Assembly: GCF_014199395.1 (NCBI RefSeq)
Contig: NZ_JACIJM010000009.1
Location: forward strand, 82,969 to 146,968
Length of the DNA stretch: 64,000 nt
Reading direction: 5' to 3'
From: Yoonia ponticola
GTDB taxonomy: Bacteria; Pseudomonadota; Alphaproteobacteria; Rhodobacterales; Rhodobacteraceae
Below are positions 1 to 9,211 of the stretch, one piece after another. Numbering within the stretch: position 1 is the stretch's first letter; every line of letters starts with the position of its first letter. Made by a program: the position numbers and the translations under genes. The notes below the pieces were generated by a model, which made no database searches, had not been told where the DNA came from, and saw only the letters and a program-made list of their open reading frames with translations.

Positions 1-1178
<1,178 letters not shown>

Positions 1179-1338
1179 TGTCGGTTGGTCCTTTGCCTTA
1201 TGAAAACAGACTTAACCTTTCAAATCACGATATGAAAGAGGACGGGGCGCGAAGCTAAGCATGTATCCGTCTTGCATAGCCCATGTTTTTGATTAACGTT
1301 TTGGCAATGTGTAGGTTTTATAAGGATCGGGTAACGTC

Positions 1339-1584
1339 ATGAGCAGCAAAGCACCGGCGCAATGGCGCGTCATATTAGCGTTTATTTTCGATTTGATCAC
1401 CAGTTTTGCGGTGTTCGGGTATTTGGTCGCCTTGGTCACGGGCGGGCTGACTGAAACCGGCTTTGCTTTGGAAGGGGCGGCTGCGCTGTTGGTGTTTGTG
1501 CTGGTGATTGCCTATTTCATCTTGATGCCACGGTACGTAGGTGGTCGGATTTGGCAGCATATTTTCGGCGCCAAACCCGTTTGA
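1339..1584 (+). CDS. Small two-helix membrane protein, RDD-like
   Basis: An 81-residue protein with two hydrophobic segments (about 10-35 and 45-63) and a short soluble tail. The start RVILAFIFDLITSF and the ending GGRIWQHIFGAKPV resemble the first and last parts of RDD-family membrane domains, in which a Gly-rich stretch follows the last helix. The protein is shorter than usual RDD domains, so it may be a reduced member. It stands alone between divergent ftsY and the convergent iron-sulfur flavoprotein gene. Function unknown; the RDD link is by eye only. Confidence 0.6.
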   Translation: MSSKAPAQWRVILAFIFDLITSFAVFGYLVALVTGGLTETGFALEGAAALLVFVLVIAYFILMPRYVGGRIWQHIFGAKPV

Positions 1585-1616
1585 AATCAGTGCTTTGATG
1601 AAATACGGACGGGGCG

Positions 1617-3302
1617 TTAAACCTCGTCCGCAAAGTGTTTCATCACCATCTTGATCGGGTTTGGGGCGGCTTGTCCCAGCCCGCAAATGCTGGCGTCCGT
1701 CATAGCTGTACACAGATCTGTTAACAGGGCTTGGTCCCAAGTGTCGGCTTGCATCAGTTTGACCGCCTTTTCGCAGCCGAGGCGGCAAGGGGTGCATTGG
1801 CCACAGCTTTCGTCTTCAAAAAAACGTAGCATATTCAGCGCGGCGTCGCGGGCTTTGTCCTGATCCGATAGCACGACCACGGCAGCGGACCCGATGAAGG
1901 TGCCGTGTGGTTGCAGCGTGTCGAAATCCAGCGGAATATCGTTCATGGATGCGGGCAACAGGCCGGACGACGGACCGCCAGGTTGGTAGGCCTTGAAGGT
2001 GTGACCGTCCAACATGCCGCCCGCTACGGCGATGAGGTCGGTGATGGTTGAACCCGCGGAAAGCAGATAGACGCCCGGATTTTGCACGCGCCCAGAGACA
2101 GAATAAGAGCGTAACCCCTTGCGACCGTTCAGTTCTGTTCCATTCAAGCATGCGGGGCCTTCGCGTAAGATGCGGGCAACCCAAAGTAAGGTTTCGACGT
2201 TGTGGACCAATGTTGGTCGGTTGAAAATACCAACTTCGGCGACAAATGGCGGGCGGTGGCGGGGAATGCCGCGTTTGCCTTCGATGCTTTCGATCATCGC
2301 GGATTCTTCGCCGCAAATGTAGGCGCCTGCACCGCGTCGCAGGTCGATGTAGCCTTCAGCGACGATGCCTGCCGATTCTAGTTCCTTGATTTCGCGCCGT
2401 AAAATTTCCAGAACGGCAGGGTATTCATCGCGCATGTAGATAAAGCAGGTGTCTGCTTCGACGGCCCAAGCGGCGATTAACATGCCTTCGAGGAATAGAT
2501 GCGGCGTGCGTTCGAGGTAAAAGCGGTCTTTGAACGTGCCCGGTTCGCCTTCATCGCCATTGACGGCCAAGTAGCGCGGACCTGCGTGGTTGCGCACAAA
2601 GCCCCATTTTTTGCCCGACGGAAAGCCCGCACCGCCCAATCCGCGAAGTCCGCTTTCATGGATCTGGTCTTGGACTTCTTCCCAGTCGCCGCTGTCTCGG
2701 AGTTTGGTTAGTTCAGTGTAACCGCCTGATGCGGCATATGTTTTATAGGTTTCGTAGTCGGGCACGTGGGCATGCGTATCATCCTCACTGATCGCAGCTT
2801 CAACTTTTTCAGGGGTGGCGTGGTCAATATGATGGTGGCCGATTTCCAAAACGGGTGCGGCATCGCATCGGCCCATGCAGGGCGCACGCATCACCCGCAC
2901 TTCGCTGGGGTCAAGGCCGTCGTTCAACGCCTTTTGCAGGGCTGCTGATCCGGCCAATTCACACGATAAGGAATCGCAGACGCGAATGGTTAATGCTGGT
3001 GGTGGCGTTTCTCCTTCTTTGACCACATCAAAATGGGCGTAAAAGGTTGCTACTTCGTAAACTTCTGCTTGAGACATGCGCATTTCTTCGGCCAAAGCGC
3101 GCAAGTGGGCGGCGGACAGGCAGCGGTATTTGTCTTGAATTAAGTGTATGAATTCAATCAACAAATCGGACCTGCGTGGGCGATCACCCAGCAATGCGCG
3201 GACGTCATCCCAAGCTTGATCGTCCAATTGACGACCTTTTGGTGTGTGCCGCCCTTTGCCTTTGCCTGATTTCCAAACGCCCTTTTTTTCGTCCAGCGCC
3301 AT
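1617..3302 (-). CDS. NuoE-NuoF fusion, NAD-dependent formate dehydrogenase beta-type subunit
   Basis: A diaphorase-type electron transfer subunit that passes electrons from a partner dehydrogenase to NAD+. Residues about 30-175 form a NuoE/FdsG-like thioredoxin fold with [2Fe-2S] ligands Cys109, Cys114, Cys142 and Cys146. Residues about 210-560 are NuoF/FdsB-like: FMN loop GLGGAGFPSG (221-230), NGDEGEPGTFKDR (248-260), CGEESAMIESIEGKRG, and a [4Fe-4S] site at Cys500, Cys503, Cys506 and Cys540. Complex I usually keeps E and F as separate chains, so the fusion points to a soluble formate (or related) dehydrogenase. No molybdenum catalytic subunit is next to it: both neighbours run on the other strand. 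The exact substrate is inference. Confidence 0.85.
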   Translation of the reverse strand: MALDEKKGVWKSGKGKGRHTPKGRQLDDQAWDDVRALLGDRPRRSDLLIEFIHLIQDKYRCLSAAHLRALAEEMRMSQAEVYEVATFYAHFDVVKEGETPPPALTIRVCDSLSCELAGSAALQKALNDGLDPSEVRVMRAPCMGRCDAAPVLEIGHHHIDHATPEKVEAAISEDDTHAHVPDYETYKTYAASGGYTELTKLRDSGDWEEVQDQIHESGLRGLGGAGFPSGKKWGFVRNHAGPRYLAVNGDEGEPGTFKDRFYLERTPHLFLEGMLIAAWAVEADTCFIYMRDEYPAVLEILRREIKELESAGIVAEGYIDLRRGAGAYICGEESAMIESIEGKRGIPRHRPPFVAEVGIFNRPTLVHNVETLLWVARILREGPACLNGTELNGRKGLRSYSVSGRVQNPGVYLLSAGSTITDLIAVAGGMLDGHTFKAYQPGGPSSGLLPASMNDIPLDFDTLQPHGTFIGSAAVVVLSDQDKARDAALNMLRFFEDESCGQCTPCRLGCEKAVKLMQADTWDQALLTDLCTAMTDASICGLGQAAPNPIKMVMKHFADEV

Positions 3303-3487
3303 GGTGTATCCCCTTAATTTTGTTGACCCTTTATAGCCGTTGGCAAGACCGCTACACTACGGAAAAGCGACGTCTGATCGCCCAGAGGCGCATCGATTTC
3401 GTTCCTATCGGTGCAAAGTTGTTAAGATACGACGCATTCGCCGCGAAATTCACTGGCACTTAAGGTTTGAGCGGTTAGAAATGACCC

Positions 3488-4510
3488 ATGATTTTGTTTG
3501 TACTCTCAACCTGTTTGCCTGCGGCCTTGATCGTCGCCGCTGCTTTATTTGCCGGACCTTGGCCGGTGCTGGCGGTCTTGTCGCTGACAGTGATGGTCTG
3601 GGGGCTGGATCATTTCGTCGCAAAAGTGTCGGTTCCGCTGAACGAACGGTCAAGCCGGACTGCTGACATCCTGTCTGCGCTGCTTGCCGTGGTTCATTTT
3701 GGCCTGCTGTCGCTGGTGATCTGGGCCATGTCGGGGGACGTTTTATCAAGCATCGACAAGGTGTTTTTGTTTTTCGCGAGCGGGACGTTCTTTGGTCAAA
3801 TCAGCAATTCAAATGCGCATGAACTGATCCACCGACGCACCCGAGGATTGTTTCGTTTGGGCAAATGGGTGTATATTTCTCTGCTGCATGGGCAGCATGT
3901 GTCGTCGCATTTATTGGTGCATCATCAGTATGTTGGCACGCGACAGGACCCGAGTACGTCGCGCTTGGGCGAAAGCTATTATAGCTATGCGTATCGGGCG
4001 TGGTTGGGCGAAATTCGGGTTGGTTTTCAGGCCGAGGCCAAGCGTTTGCGCCGCGTGCAACGCTCGCCTTTGGGAAATCCATACCTGATATACGCGCTTG
4101 GCTCGCTTGGCGTGCTTGCCGTGTCTTATATGATTGGCGGATTTATCGGGGTAGTTTGGCATGTTGCCCTTGCCAGTTTTGCGCAGCAACAATTGTTGCT
4201 TTGTGACTATGTGCAACACTATGGTTTAGAAAGAAAAATTGCGGATAACGGGAAGCCTGAACCCGTTGGTGACACCCATAGCTGGAACGCACCGCAGTGG
4301 TATTCGTCGGGTATGATGTTGAACGCGCCGCGCCATTCCGACCATCATGCGCATCCATCGCGGCCTTACACGATGTTGGATTTGCCGTCTGATGGGCCGA
4401 TGTTGCCGCGATCATTGCCGGTTATGGCGACACTTGCGCTCTTTCCGCGGGCGTGGCGGCGGGTGATGGACCGACGGGCGCGGGACTGGAAAGATACCAC
4501 GGCCCTGTGA
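3488..4510 (+). CDS. AlkB-like membrane non-haem di-iron hydroxylase (alkane 1-monooxygenase family)
   Basis: A 340-residue integral membrane protein of the fatty-acid-desaturase/AlkB superfamily. The eight-histidine di-iron signature is present: HELIH (111-115), SHLLVHH (140-146), VQHYGL (around 244) and PRHSDHH (282-287), the last matching the AlkB-type RHSDHHA box. About six hydrophobic segments surround the boxes. AlkB enzymes hydroxylate terminal methyl groups of medium alkanes using rubredoxin electrons; no rubredoxin, rubredoxin reductase or alkane regulator is nearby. Roseobacters often carry this version, and whether it uses alkanes or another lipid is open. An overlapping ATG at 3481 is out of frame. 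Confidence 0.85.
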   Translation: MILFVLSTCLPAALIVAAALFAGPWPVLAVLSLTVMVWGLDHFVAKVSVPLNERSSRTADILSALLAVVHFGLLSLVIWAMSGDVLSSIDKVFLFFASGTFFGQISNSNAHELIHRRTRGLFRLGKWVYISLLHGQHVSSHLLVHHQYVGTRQDPSTSRLGESYYSYAYRAWLGEIRVGFQAEAKRLRRVQRSPLGNPYLIYALGSLGVLAVSYMIGGFIGVVWHVALASFAQQQLLLCDYVQHYGLERKIADNGKPEPVGDTHSWNAPQWYSSGMMLNAPRHSDHHAHPSRPYTMLDLPSDGPMLPRSLPVMATLALFPRAWRRVMDRRARDWKDTTAL

Positions 4511-4544
4511 TACGCGGGTTGAAACGGATCAACGGACGACAGCC

Positions 4545-4934
4545 ATGCGGATTCTTGCGATCATTTTCAGCTTAATGGCGGCACCGGTTCTCGCCGAAGA
4601 GCCGATGAGTGCTGCCGAATTTGATGCGTTTGTGACCGGTCGCATCGTCAGCTTTGGGACTGAGGGCAATCCGGGCTTTGGTGTTGAGCAGTACTTGGAC
4701 GACCAGCGGGTGATTTGGTCGCCGGGCGATGGGACCTGCACAAATGGCGTTTGGTACGAGAGCAAAGGTGACATTTGTTTTCGTTATGACGGTGATCCTG
4801 AACCTAAATGTTGGGCGATTTACCGCGAAGGCGACGGGATGCGCGCGATTTACACCACACGACCTGACACGACAGTGATTTTCGAAACAGAGGCTTTTAG
4901 CGTGCCGCTGATTTGCGACGGTCTTTCGTCTTGA
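4545..4934 (+). CDS. Small secreted protein of unknown function
   Basis: 129 residues with a clear Sec signal peptide (MRILAIIFSLMAAPVLAEE, cleavage probably after VLA). The mature part contains four cysteines, likely forming two disulfides, and repeated aromatic/Gly turns (VWYESKGDICFRYDGD) that suggest a small beta-rich fold. It lies 34 bases after the AlkB-like gene and 27 before a transporter on the same strand, so the three may be co-transcribed. I do not recognise a family beyond uncharacterised Rhodobacterales periplasmic proteins. Confidence 0.7.
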   Translation: MRILAIIFSLMAAPVLAEEPMSAAEFDAFVTGRIVSFGTEGNPGFGVEQYLDDQRVIWSPGDGTCTNGVWYESKGDICFRYDGDPEPKCWAIYREGDGMRAIYTTRPDTTVIFETEAFSVPLICDGLSS

Positions 4935-4961
4935 AGCCGTACCGCAAGTGGTCGCATTCAC

Positions 4962-5864
4962 ATGGGTGACTGGCTGGTATCTATCGCCGGAACGCCGGAA
5001 GGTGCCCGCCTTGCTACTTCTTTCGCGCTGTTTTCTGCCGTTGCTCATGCGGTGTTTGGTGCGTTGCAAAAGGGGCGTCACGACCCGTGGATGACACGCG
5101 GCGCGATTGATTTTTGGCTCGCAGTTTTGTCTGCCCCTGTGGCATTGTTCTTAGTGCCTTGGCCGAACCAAACGACAGCGATTTTGCTGGTCGGTGCCGT
5201 GGTTATCCACTTGGCGTACAAGGTTACAATGGCGTTGGCCTACGAAAAAGCAGCGTATACAGTGGTTTATCCGGTGGTTCGCGGCACCGGACCGTTGGTG
5301 ACAGTGATCGCCGCGACGATGTTTTTCAACGAACATTTCTCACTGGTCCAGTGGTTGGGCGTGGCGTGTTTATCCGGCGGGATTTTGTTGCTGGCGCTGC
5401 GCAATCTGGCCGAGGAAACGTTGGACCCATATACGCTAAAACTAGGATTGAGCTGGGCAATCTTGGGCGGCATTTTGGTTGCGATTTATACGACTTACGA
5501 CGCTTATGGCATCCGTCAATCCCCTGATCCGTTTACGTTTTTGGCGTGGTTCTTTTTCGTGACCGCGTTTGACATGCCGTTGATCGCGGTTTGGCGCTAC
5601 CGCCGGATGGTTAACTCGCCGGATTTAGGCCCGTTGCTGCAACGCGGGTTTTGGGGCGCGTTGATTGCATGGCTTAGTTTTGGCGGCGTGATGTTGGCCA
5701 CAAGGTTGGGCAAGGTTGGCGAGGCGGCGGTGCTGCGTGAAACATCTACTGTGTTTGCGGCCCTGATCGGATGGTTCATTCTGGGAGAAAAGGTCGGGCC
5801 GCGCCGTCTGTTTTTGATGTCGCTGATCGCGCTGGGCGCTGTGATCGTTGAACTGGGTGGATAA
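4962..5864 (+). CDS. DMT-superfamily (EamA-type) transporter
   Basis: A 300-residue protein with about ten transmembrane helices arranged as two EamA repeats. The end of the first repeat (MFFNEHFSLVQWLGVACLSGGILLLAL) and of the second (GEKVGPRRLFLMSLIALGAVIVEL) show the family's repeat signature: an acidic turn before a Gly-rich last helix. Substrate cannot be read from sequence. It sits between the small secreted protein and yciB on the same strand; ftsY, a DMT gene and yciB often lie near one another in roseobacters. Confidence 0.88.
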   Translation: MGDWLVSIAGTPEGARLATSFALFSAVAHAVFGALQKGRHDPWMTRGAIDFWLAVLSAPVALFLVPWPNQTTAILLVGAVVIHLAYKVTMALAYEKAAYTVVYPVVRGTGPLVTVIAATMFFNEHFSLVQWLGVACLSGGILLLALRNLAEETLDPYTLKLGLSWAILGGILVAIYTTYDAYGIRQSPDPFTFLAWFFFVTAFDMPLIAVWRYRRMVNSPDLGPLLQRGFWGALIAWLSFGGVMLATRLGKVGEAAVLRETSTVFAALIGWFILGEKVGPRRLFLMSLIALGAVIVELGG

Positions 5865-5915
5865 CAGGTGCGTTTTCGGGCTGGCGTCGCGGGATGCTTG
5901 AGGTAAAACGAGCGT

Positions 5916-6521
5916 ATGAAAACCAAACCTATCAACCCGATCCTGAAACAAGTCCTTGAACTGGGGCCGACGCTTGTCTTTTTCTTGATTTATCTGCGGA
6001 TCAAGGACGATACGTTTACTGTCGCTGGCACTGAATATTCCGGCTTTATTGTCGCCACGCTTGTATTTGTTCCGATCCTGTTGCTTGCGATGGGGACATT
6101 GTGGGCGCTGACCAGATCGATCAGCCGTATGCAGGTTTTTACCGCATTTATGGTGATTTTCTTTGGCGCGTTGACGGCTTATTTCAACGATGAGCGGTTC
6201 TTCAAAATGAAAACCTCTATCGTTTATGGCTGTTTTGCGGTCATTCTTGGTATCGGTTTGCTGCGCGGTCGCAGCTATCTGGAATGGGTGATGGGGGATT
6301 TCCTACCGATGAAAGACGAAGGTTGGATGATCCTGACCAAGCGGATCACGGTCATGTTCATCGCCCTTGCAATTGCAAACGAATTTATCTGGCGCACGCA
6401 GTCGACAGAGCTATGGGTCAAGCTAGAAACATTTGCGTTTCCGGCCATTCTGTTTCTCTTTCTTTGGTCGCAAATCGTTGGTTTGCAACGGTTTTTGATC
6501 GAACCAGAAGGCGAAAGCTGA
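5916..6521 (+). CDS. yciB: Inner membrane-spanning protein YciB (septation protein A / IspZ family)
   Basis: 201 residues, five to six transmembrane segments, with the family pattern LELGPTLVFFLIYLR near the N-terminus, the central TSIVYGCFAVILGIGLLRG and the WMILTKRITVMFIALAIANEFIWR block. YciB/IspZ proteins affect envelope organisation and, in some species, septation and biofilm formation. A GAGG Shine-Dalgarno sequence precedes the ATG. Its stop codon (6519-6521) abuts the stop codon of the convergent PilZ gene (6522-6524) with no spacer. Confidence 0.92.
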   Translation: MKTKPINPILKQVLELGPTLVFFLIYLRIKDDTFTVAGTEYSGFIVATLVFVPILLLAMGTLWALTRSISRMQVFTAFMVIFFGALTAYFNDERFFKMKTSIVYGCFAVILGIGLLRGRSYLEWVMGDFLPMKDEGWMILTKRITVMFIALAIANEFIWRTQSTELWVKLETFAFPAILFLFLWSQIVGLQRFLIEPEGES

Positions 6522-6857
6522 TTAATGCGGATAGGTTTCCGACGTGTATGACGTCGGCATCTGCGGATCGCGGTAACGCATCATATTGAGGTATTTTGGC
6601 TGGATCGGGCGGTTAAACACCACGCCTGTACGGCTATTTGCGGCCCATTTGACTGTGGCGACATTGGCATCATCACTGCCGCGTAGCACGACAGCCTCGC
6701 CAACGGGGACGCCCTTCAGGCCTGCCACGCAGGCACCAGCTTCGTTGATATCAACGATGTAGGCGACCTGCGGGCCACCGGGTCGGATGACATGTACGGG
6801 AATGTGCGTCTGATAACGGTGCGGTCGTGACGGATATTTCATGGATTGCCCTTTCAT
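6522..6857 (-). CDS. PilZ-domain protein
   Basis: A single-domain PilZ protein of at most 111 residues. The c-di-GMP signature is partly visible: an Arg-containing lead (PHRYQTHIPVHV) followed by DINEAGACVAG, matching the D/N-x-S-x-x-G second motif with Glu in place of Ser. The rest (GEAVVLRGSDDANVATVKWAANSRTGVVFNRPI) is the usual PilZ barrel. The first motif lacks a plain RxxxR, so ligand binding is uncertain. A second ATG at 6842 would remove five residues. A diguanylate cyclase at 30311 is a possible signal source elsewhere in the window. Confidence 0.8.
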   Translation of the reverse strand: MKGQSMKYPSRPHRYQTHIPVHVIRPGGPQVAYIVDINEAGACVAGLKGVPVGEAVVLRGSDDANVATVKWAANSRTGVVFNRPIQPKYLNMMRYRDPQMPTSYTSETYPH

Positions 6858-7033
6858 CTTATGACGCTTTTAGAAAAATTCACTTAAATACGCGTTAATT
6901 GCCGCTGAGATATTTCATAATTGTTCGACGCCGGATTGATCGCCGTGCGACTTGTCAGAATGGCGAAAAGACTCGACTCGTTAACGTATTCGCTGCACAA
7001 AACTGTGAACTCCAAAAAATCAGAGGTCTTATC

Positions 7034-7678
7034 ATGCTTGTCCGGTCCATTCTTTTGACATCAGTTGCTTTGAGCCTTGCCGCCTGCGGGGGCAGCAGCA
7101 GCAGCGGTCCTTCGTTCAGCGAGTTGCAGCAGGATCTTGAAGATTCGACATTGTTTACCCTTGGTGAAGACGATGACATCAACGTGGCTAGCTTTGCGTC
7201 GTTGAAGGCGGCTGGCGGTGCTACCTACGCGGGGCAAACGGCTATTTATCTGGATATCACGGATGCCGATCTCGACAGCCCAGTAGATGATTATCCGACA
7301 CCTACATTGCTGGGCGAACTCGCCTTGCAGACCTCGTTTTCAGACGATGCGGGAACGCTGACGGGCAGCATGCGCAACTTTGTTGATAGCGACGAAAATG
7401 CAAAATCTGGCACAATTAGCATCACCAAAGGCGAAATCGTTAACGAAGAGGGCGGTAATATTGTTGCGGCCTTGTTTAATGGGTCGCTGAGCGGCGCCGG
7501 TGCCGGAAGCCGTGACTATGCGGGGATTACCGTCGGTGCCATTTCTGACGCAGGCGATCTGGTCGCCCTAGGTGTTGGCGGCACGTTTGCAGGTGGATCG
7601 AGCATTCCAGTAGACCTCGAAAACCTCGACGATCTCGAGCCCGAATATCTGATGATCCTCAGCGCCAGCGAAAACTAA
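7034..7678 (+). CDS. Lipoprotein with transferrin-binding-protein-like beta-barrel
   Basis: The start at 7034 gives a clear lipoprotein signal (MLVRSILLTSVALSLAACGG, lipobox LAAC). An upstream in-frame extension has no such logic. The mature protein begins with a Gly/Ser linker, then beta strands ending in Gly-rich turns: GTLTGSMRNFVDSDENAKSGTISI, FNGSLSGAGAGSRDYAG and DLVALGVGGTFAGGS. These resemble the C-terminal barrel of TbpB-like proteins common in Rhodobacterales surface lipoproteins. Very acidic. Ligand unknown; iron-protein binding should not be assumed. Confidence 0.75.
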   Translation: MLVRSILLTSVALSLAACGGSSSSGPSFSELQQDLEDSTLFTLGEDDDINVASFASLKAAGGATYAGQTAIYLDITDADLDSPVDDYPTPTLLGELALQTSFSDDAGTLTGSMRNFVDSDENAKSGTISITKGEIVNEEGGNIVAALFNGSLSGAGAGSRDYAGITVGAISDAGDLVALGVGGTFAGGSSIPVDLENLDDLEPEYLMILSASEN

Positions 7679-7699
7679 ACTGACTACATGACGACAACG

Positions 7700-7724
7700 G
7701 GGCTGCCATTCGGCGGCCCTTTTT
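7700..7724 (+). terminator. Rho-independent terminator after the lipoprotein gene
   Basis: An 8-bp GC-rich stem (GGGCTGCC with GGCGGCCC, one G-T pair), a four-base loop and five Ts, 21 bases after the lipoprotein stop codon. Confidence 0.85.
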
Positions 7725-7768
7725 GTGAACACTGGTTGACCTTGGTGTTGGCGCTGACTATCGACGCT

Positions 7769-7824
7769 GCGTGGCGATTTGTTACCGGATTGCGGGCCAC
7801 GTTAAAGAAACCGCTAAAAAGGCT
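7769..7824 (+). promoter_or_regulatory. SAM-II riboswitch upstream of metZ
   Basis: The stretch matches the SAM-II (metA motif) aptamer of Alphaproteobacteria. Stem P1 pairs CGTGGC (7770-7775) with GCCACG (7796-7801); inside it are the conserved GATTT, ACCGG and TTGC. The 3' part TTAAAGAAACCGCTAAAAAGG contains the invariant GCTAAA that forms the pseudoknot around S-adenosylmethionine. It precedes O-succinylhomoserine sulfhydrylase, a classic SAM-II target, so high SAM should shut off methionine synthesis. The aptamer ends about 80 bases before the start codon, with a terminator-like hairpin between. Confidence 0.9.
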
Positions 7825-7826
7825 GC

Positions 7827-7872
7827 GGGTTTTGAACCCCGATGCCTTGCCCGGTGTCGGGGTTTTGCTTTG
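7827..7872 (+). terminator. Attenuator region of the metZ riboswitch: two competing hairpins
   Basis: GGGTT/AACCC (7827-7831 with 7835-7839) and ACCCCGA/TCGGGGT (7836-7842 with 7857-7863, followed by TTTTGCTTTG) share the bases at 7836-7839, so only one can form. The second looks like an intrinsic terminator. This suggests transcriptional attenuation by the SAM-II aptamer. The link between aptamer state and hairpin choice is inference. Confidence 0.65.
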
Positions 7873-7904
7873 AAAAGCGCCCCCTGATGAGAAAGAACTG
7901 ACAT

Positions 7905-9092
7905 ATGTCCAACACATCAAACTGGTCGCGCCGCACCAAAGCCATTCACGCGGGCATCCGCCGCAGCCAATATGGCGAAGTGTCCGAGGCGATTTTCCTG
8001 ACCCAAGGGTTCGTTTACGAGACCGCAGAAGACGCCGAGCAGCGCTTTATCAAGATCGAAGGCGACGAATTTATCTATGCGCGCTACGGCAACCCAACGC
8101 TTGCGATGTTCGAAGACCGGATGGCCGCATTAGAGGGTGCCGAGGCGGGCTTTGCCTGCGCATCGGGCATGGCGGCTGTAAACGGCGCGTTAATGTCGCT
8201 GGTCAAAGCGGGCGACCATGTGGTGTCGTCGCGGGCCTTGTTCGGGTCATGTTTGTACATCCTAGAGGACATTCTCACGCGCTTTGGCGTCGAAGTGACC
8301 TTGGTCGATGGTCGTGACCTCGATGCGTGGCAGGCGGCGATCCGCCCTGACACGGCGTTGGTGTTCCTCGAAAGCATCTCTAATCCGGTGATGGAAGTCA
8401 TCGACCTGAAAGCTGTCGCGGATATGGCCCACGCTGTTGGCGCGATGGTCGTCGTTGATAACGTCTTTGCCACGCCGACCTATTCCTACGCGATCGAAGC
8501 GGGCGCTGATCTGGTTGTTTATTCGACCACGAAACACGTGGACGGGCAGGGACGCTGTCTGGGCGGTATCATTCTGGGGAAACGCGATATCGTGCGCGGT
8601 CCGGTTGAATCCTACCTCAAACATACCGGTGGGGCGATGTCGCCGTTTAACGCTTGGGTCATGCTGAAATCGCTGGATACGCTGGACCTGCGCGTTGATG
8701 CGCAATGTGACACGGCTGAAATCCTTGCGAATGGGCTGGCGGGTCATCCGAAATTGGACAAAGTGATCTATCCCGGTCACCCGTCGCATCCGCAATATGA
8801 ACTCGCGCAGAGCCAAAGCAAACGTGGCGGCACAGTGCTGGCGATTGATGTGAAAGGCGGCAAGGCCGAGGCGTTCCGTTTCCTCAATGCGCTTGAAATC
8901 TTTACGATGTCGAACAACTTTGCCGATACTAAATCCATCGTCACGCATCCTGCGACCACGACACATCAACGCCTTGCATCTGAACATCGCGCCGAGTTGG
9001 GCATCAGCGATGGGGTTGTGCGCGTATCGTGTGGTCTTGAAGATCCAAACGACTTGCTGGCCGATCTGCAAAAGGCGTTGGACGCGATCTAA
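7905..9092 (+). CDS. metZ: O-succinylhomoserine sulfhydrylase
   Basis: A 395-residue PLP enzyme of the Cys/Met metabolism family that makes homocysteine from O-succinylhomoserine and sulfide. The PLP lysine is Lys210 in YSTTKHVDGQGR. Other family marks are YARYGNPT (58-65), the ASGMAA loop (87-91) and the VVDNVFATP strand (183-191). VDGQGR after the lysine and the overall length match alphaproteobacterial MetZ better than cystathionine gamma-synthase. Control by the SAM-II riboswitch just upstream supports the methionine role. Confidence 0.95.
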   Translation: MSNTSNWSRRTKAIHAGIRRSQYGEVSEAIFLTQGFVYETAEDAEQRFIKIEGDEFIYARYGNPTLAMFEDRMAALEGAEAGFACASGMAAVNGALMSLVKAGDHVVSSRALFGSCLYILEDILTRFGVEVTLVDGRDLDAWQAAIRPDTALVFLESISNPVMEVIDLKAVADMAHAVGAMVVVDNVFATPTYSYAIEAGADLVVYSTTKHVDGQGRCLGGIILGKRDIVRGPVESYLKHTGGAMSPFNAWVMLKSLDTLDLRVDAQCDTAEILANGLAGHPKLDKVIYPGHPSHPQYELAQSQSKRGGTVLAIDVKGGKAEAFRFLNALEIFTMSNNFADTKSIVTHPATTTHQRLASEHRAELGISDGVVRVSCGLEDPNDLLADLQKALDAI

Positions 9093-9100
9093 ACATTGCT

Positions 9101-9125
9101 GGAACACGTCATTTCGGCGTGTTCC
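9101..9125 (+). terminator. Hairpin after metZ (possible terminator, no T-run)
   Basis: A perfect 8-bp stem GGAACACG/CGTGTTCC with a nine-base loop, starting nine bases after the metZ stop. There is no run of Ts behind it, so it may act as a 3' RNA stabiliser or a weak terminator. Confidence 0.5.
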
Positions 9126-9211
9126 GGCCTAAATCCGTCGAAAAAGAAGGGTGCGCTCAGGTTTCACATGGCTATGCTGGGCGAACTTGTACCTTCGAAA
9201 GTTTCTGTTTC

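Noticed and set aside
8262..9107. Minus-strand ORF of 281 residues
   Set aside because: Shadow of metZ; composition is Arg/His-rich without any domain.
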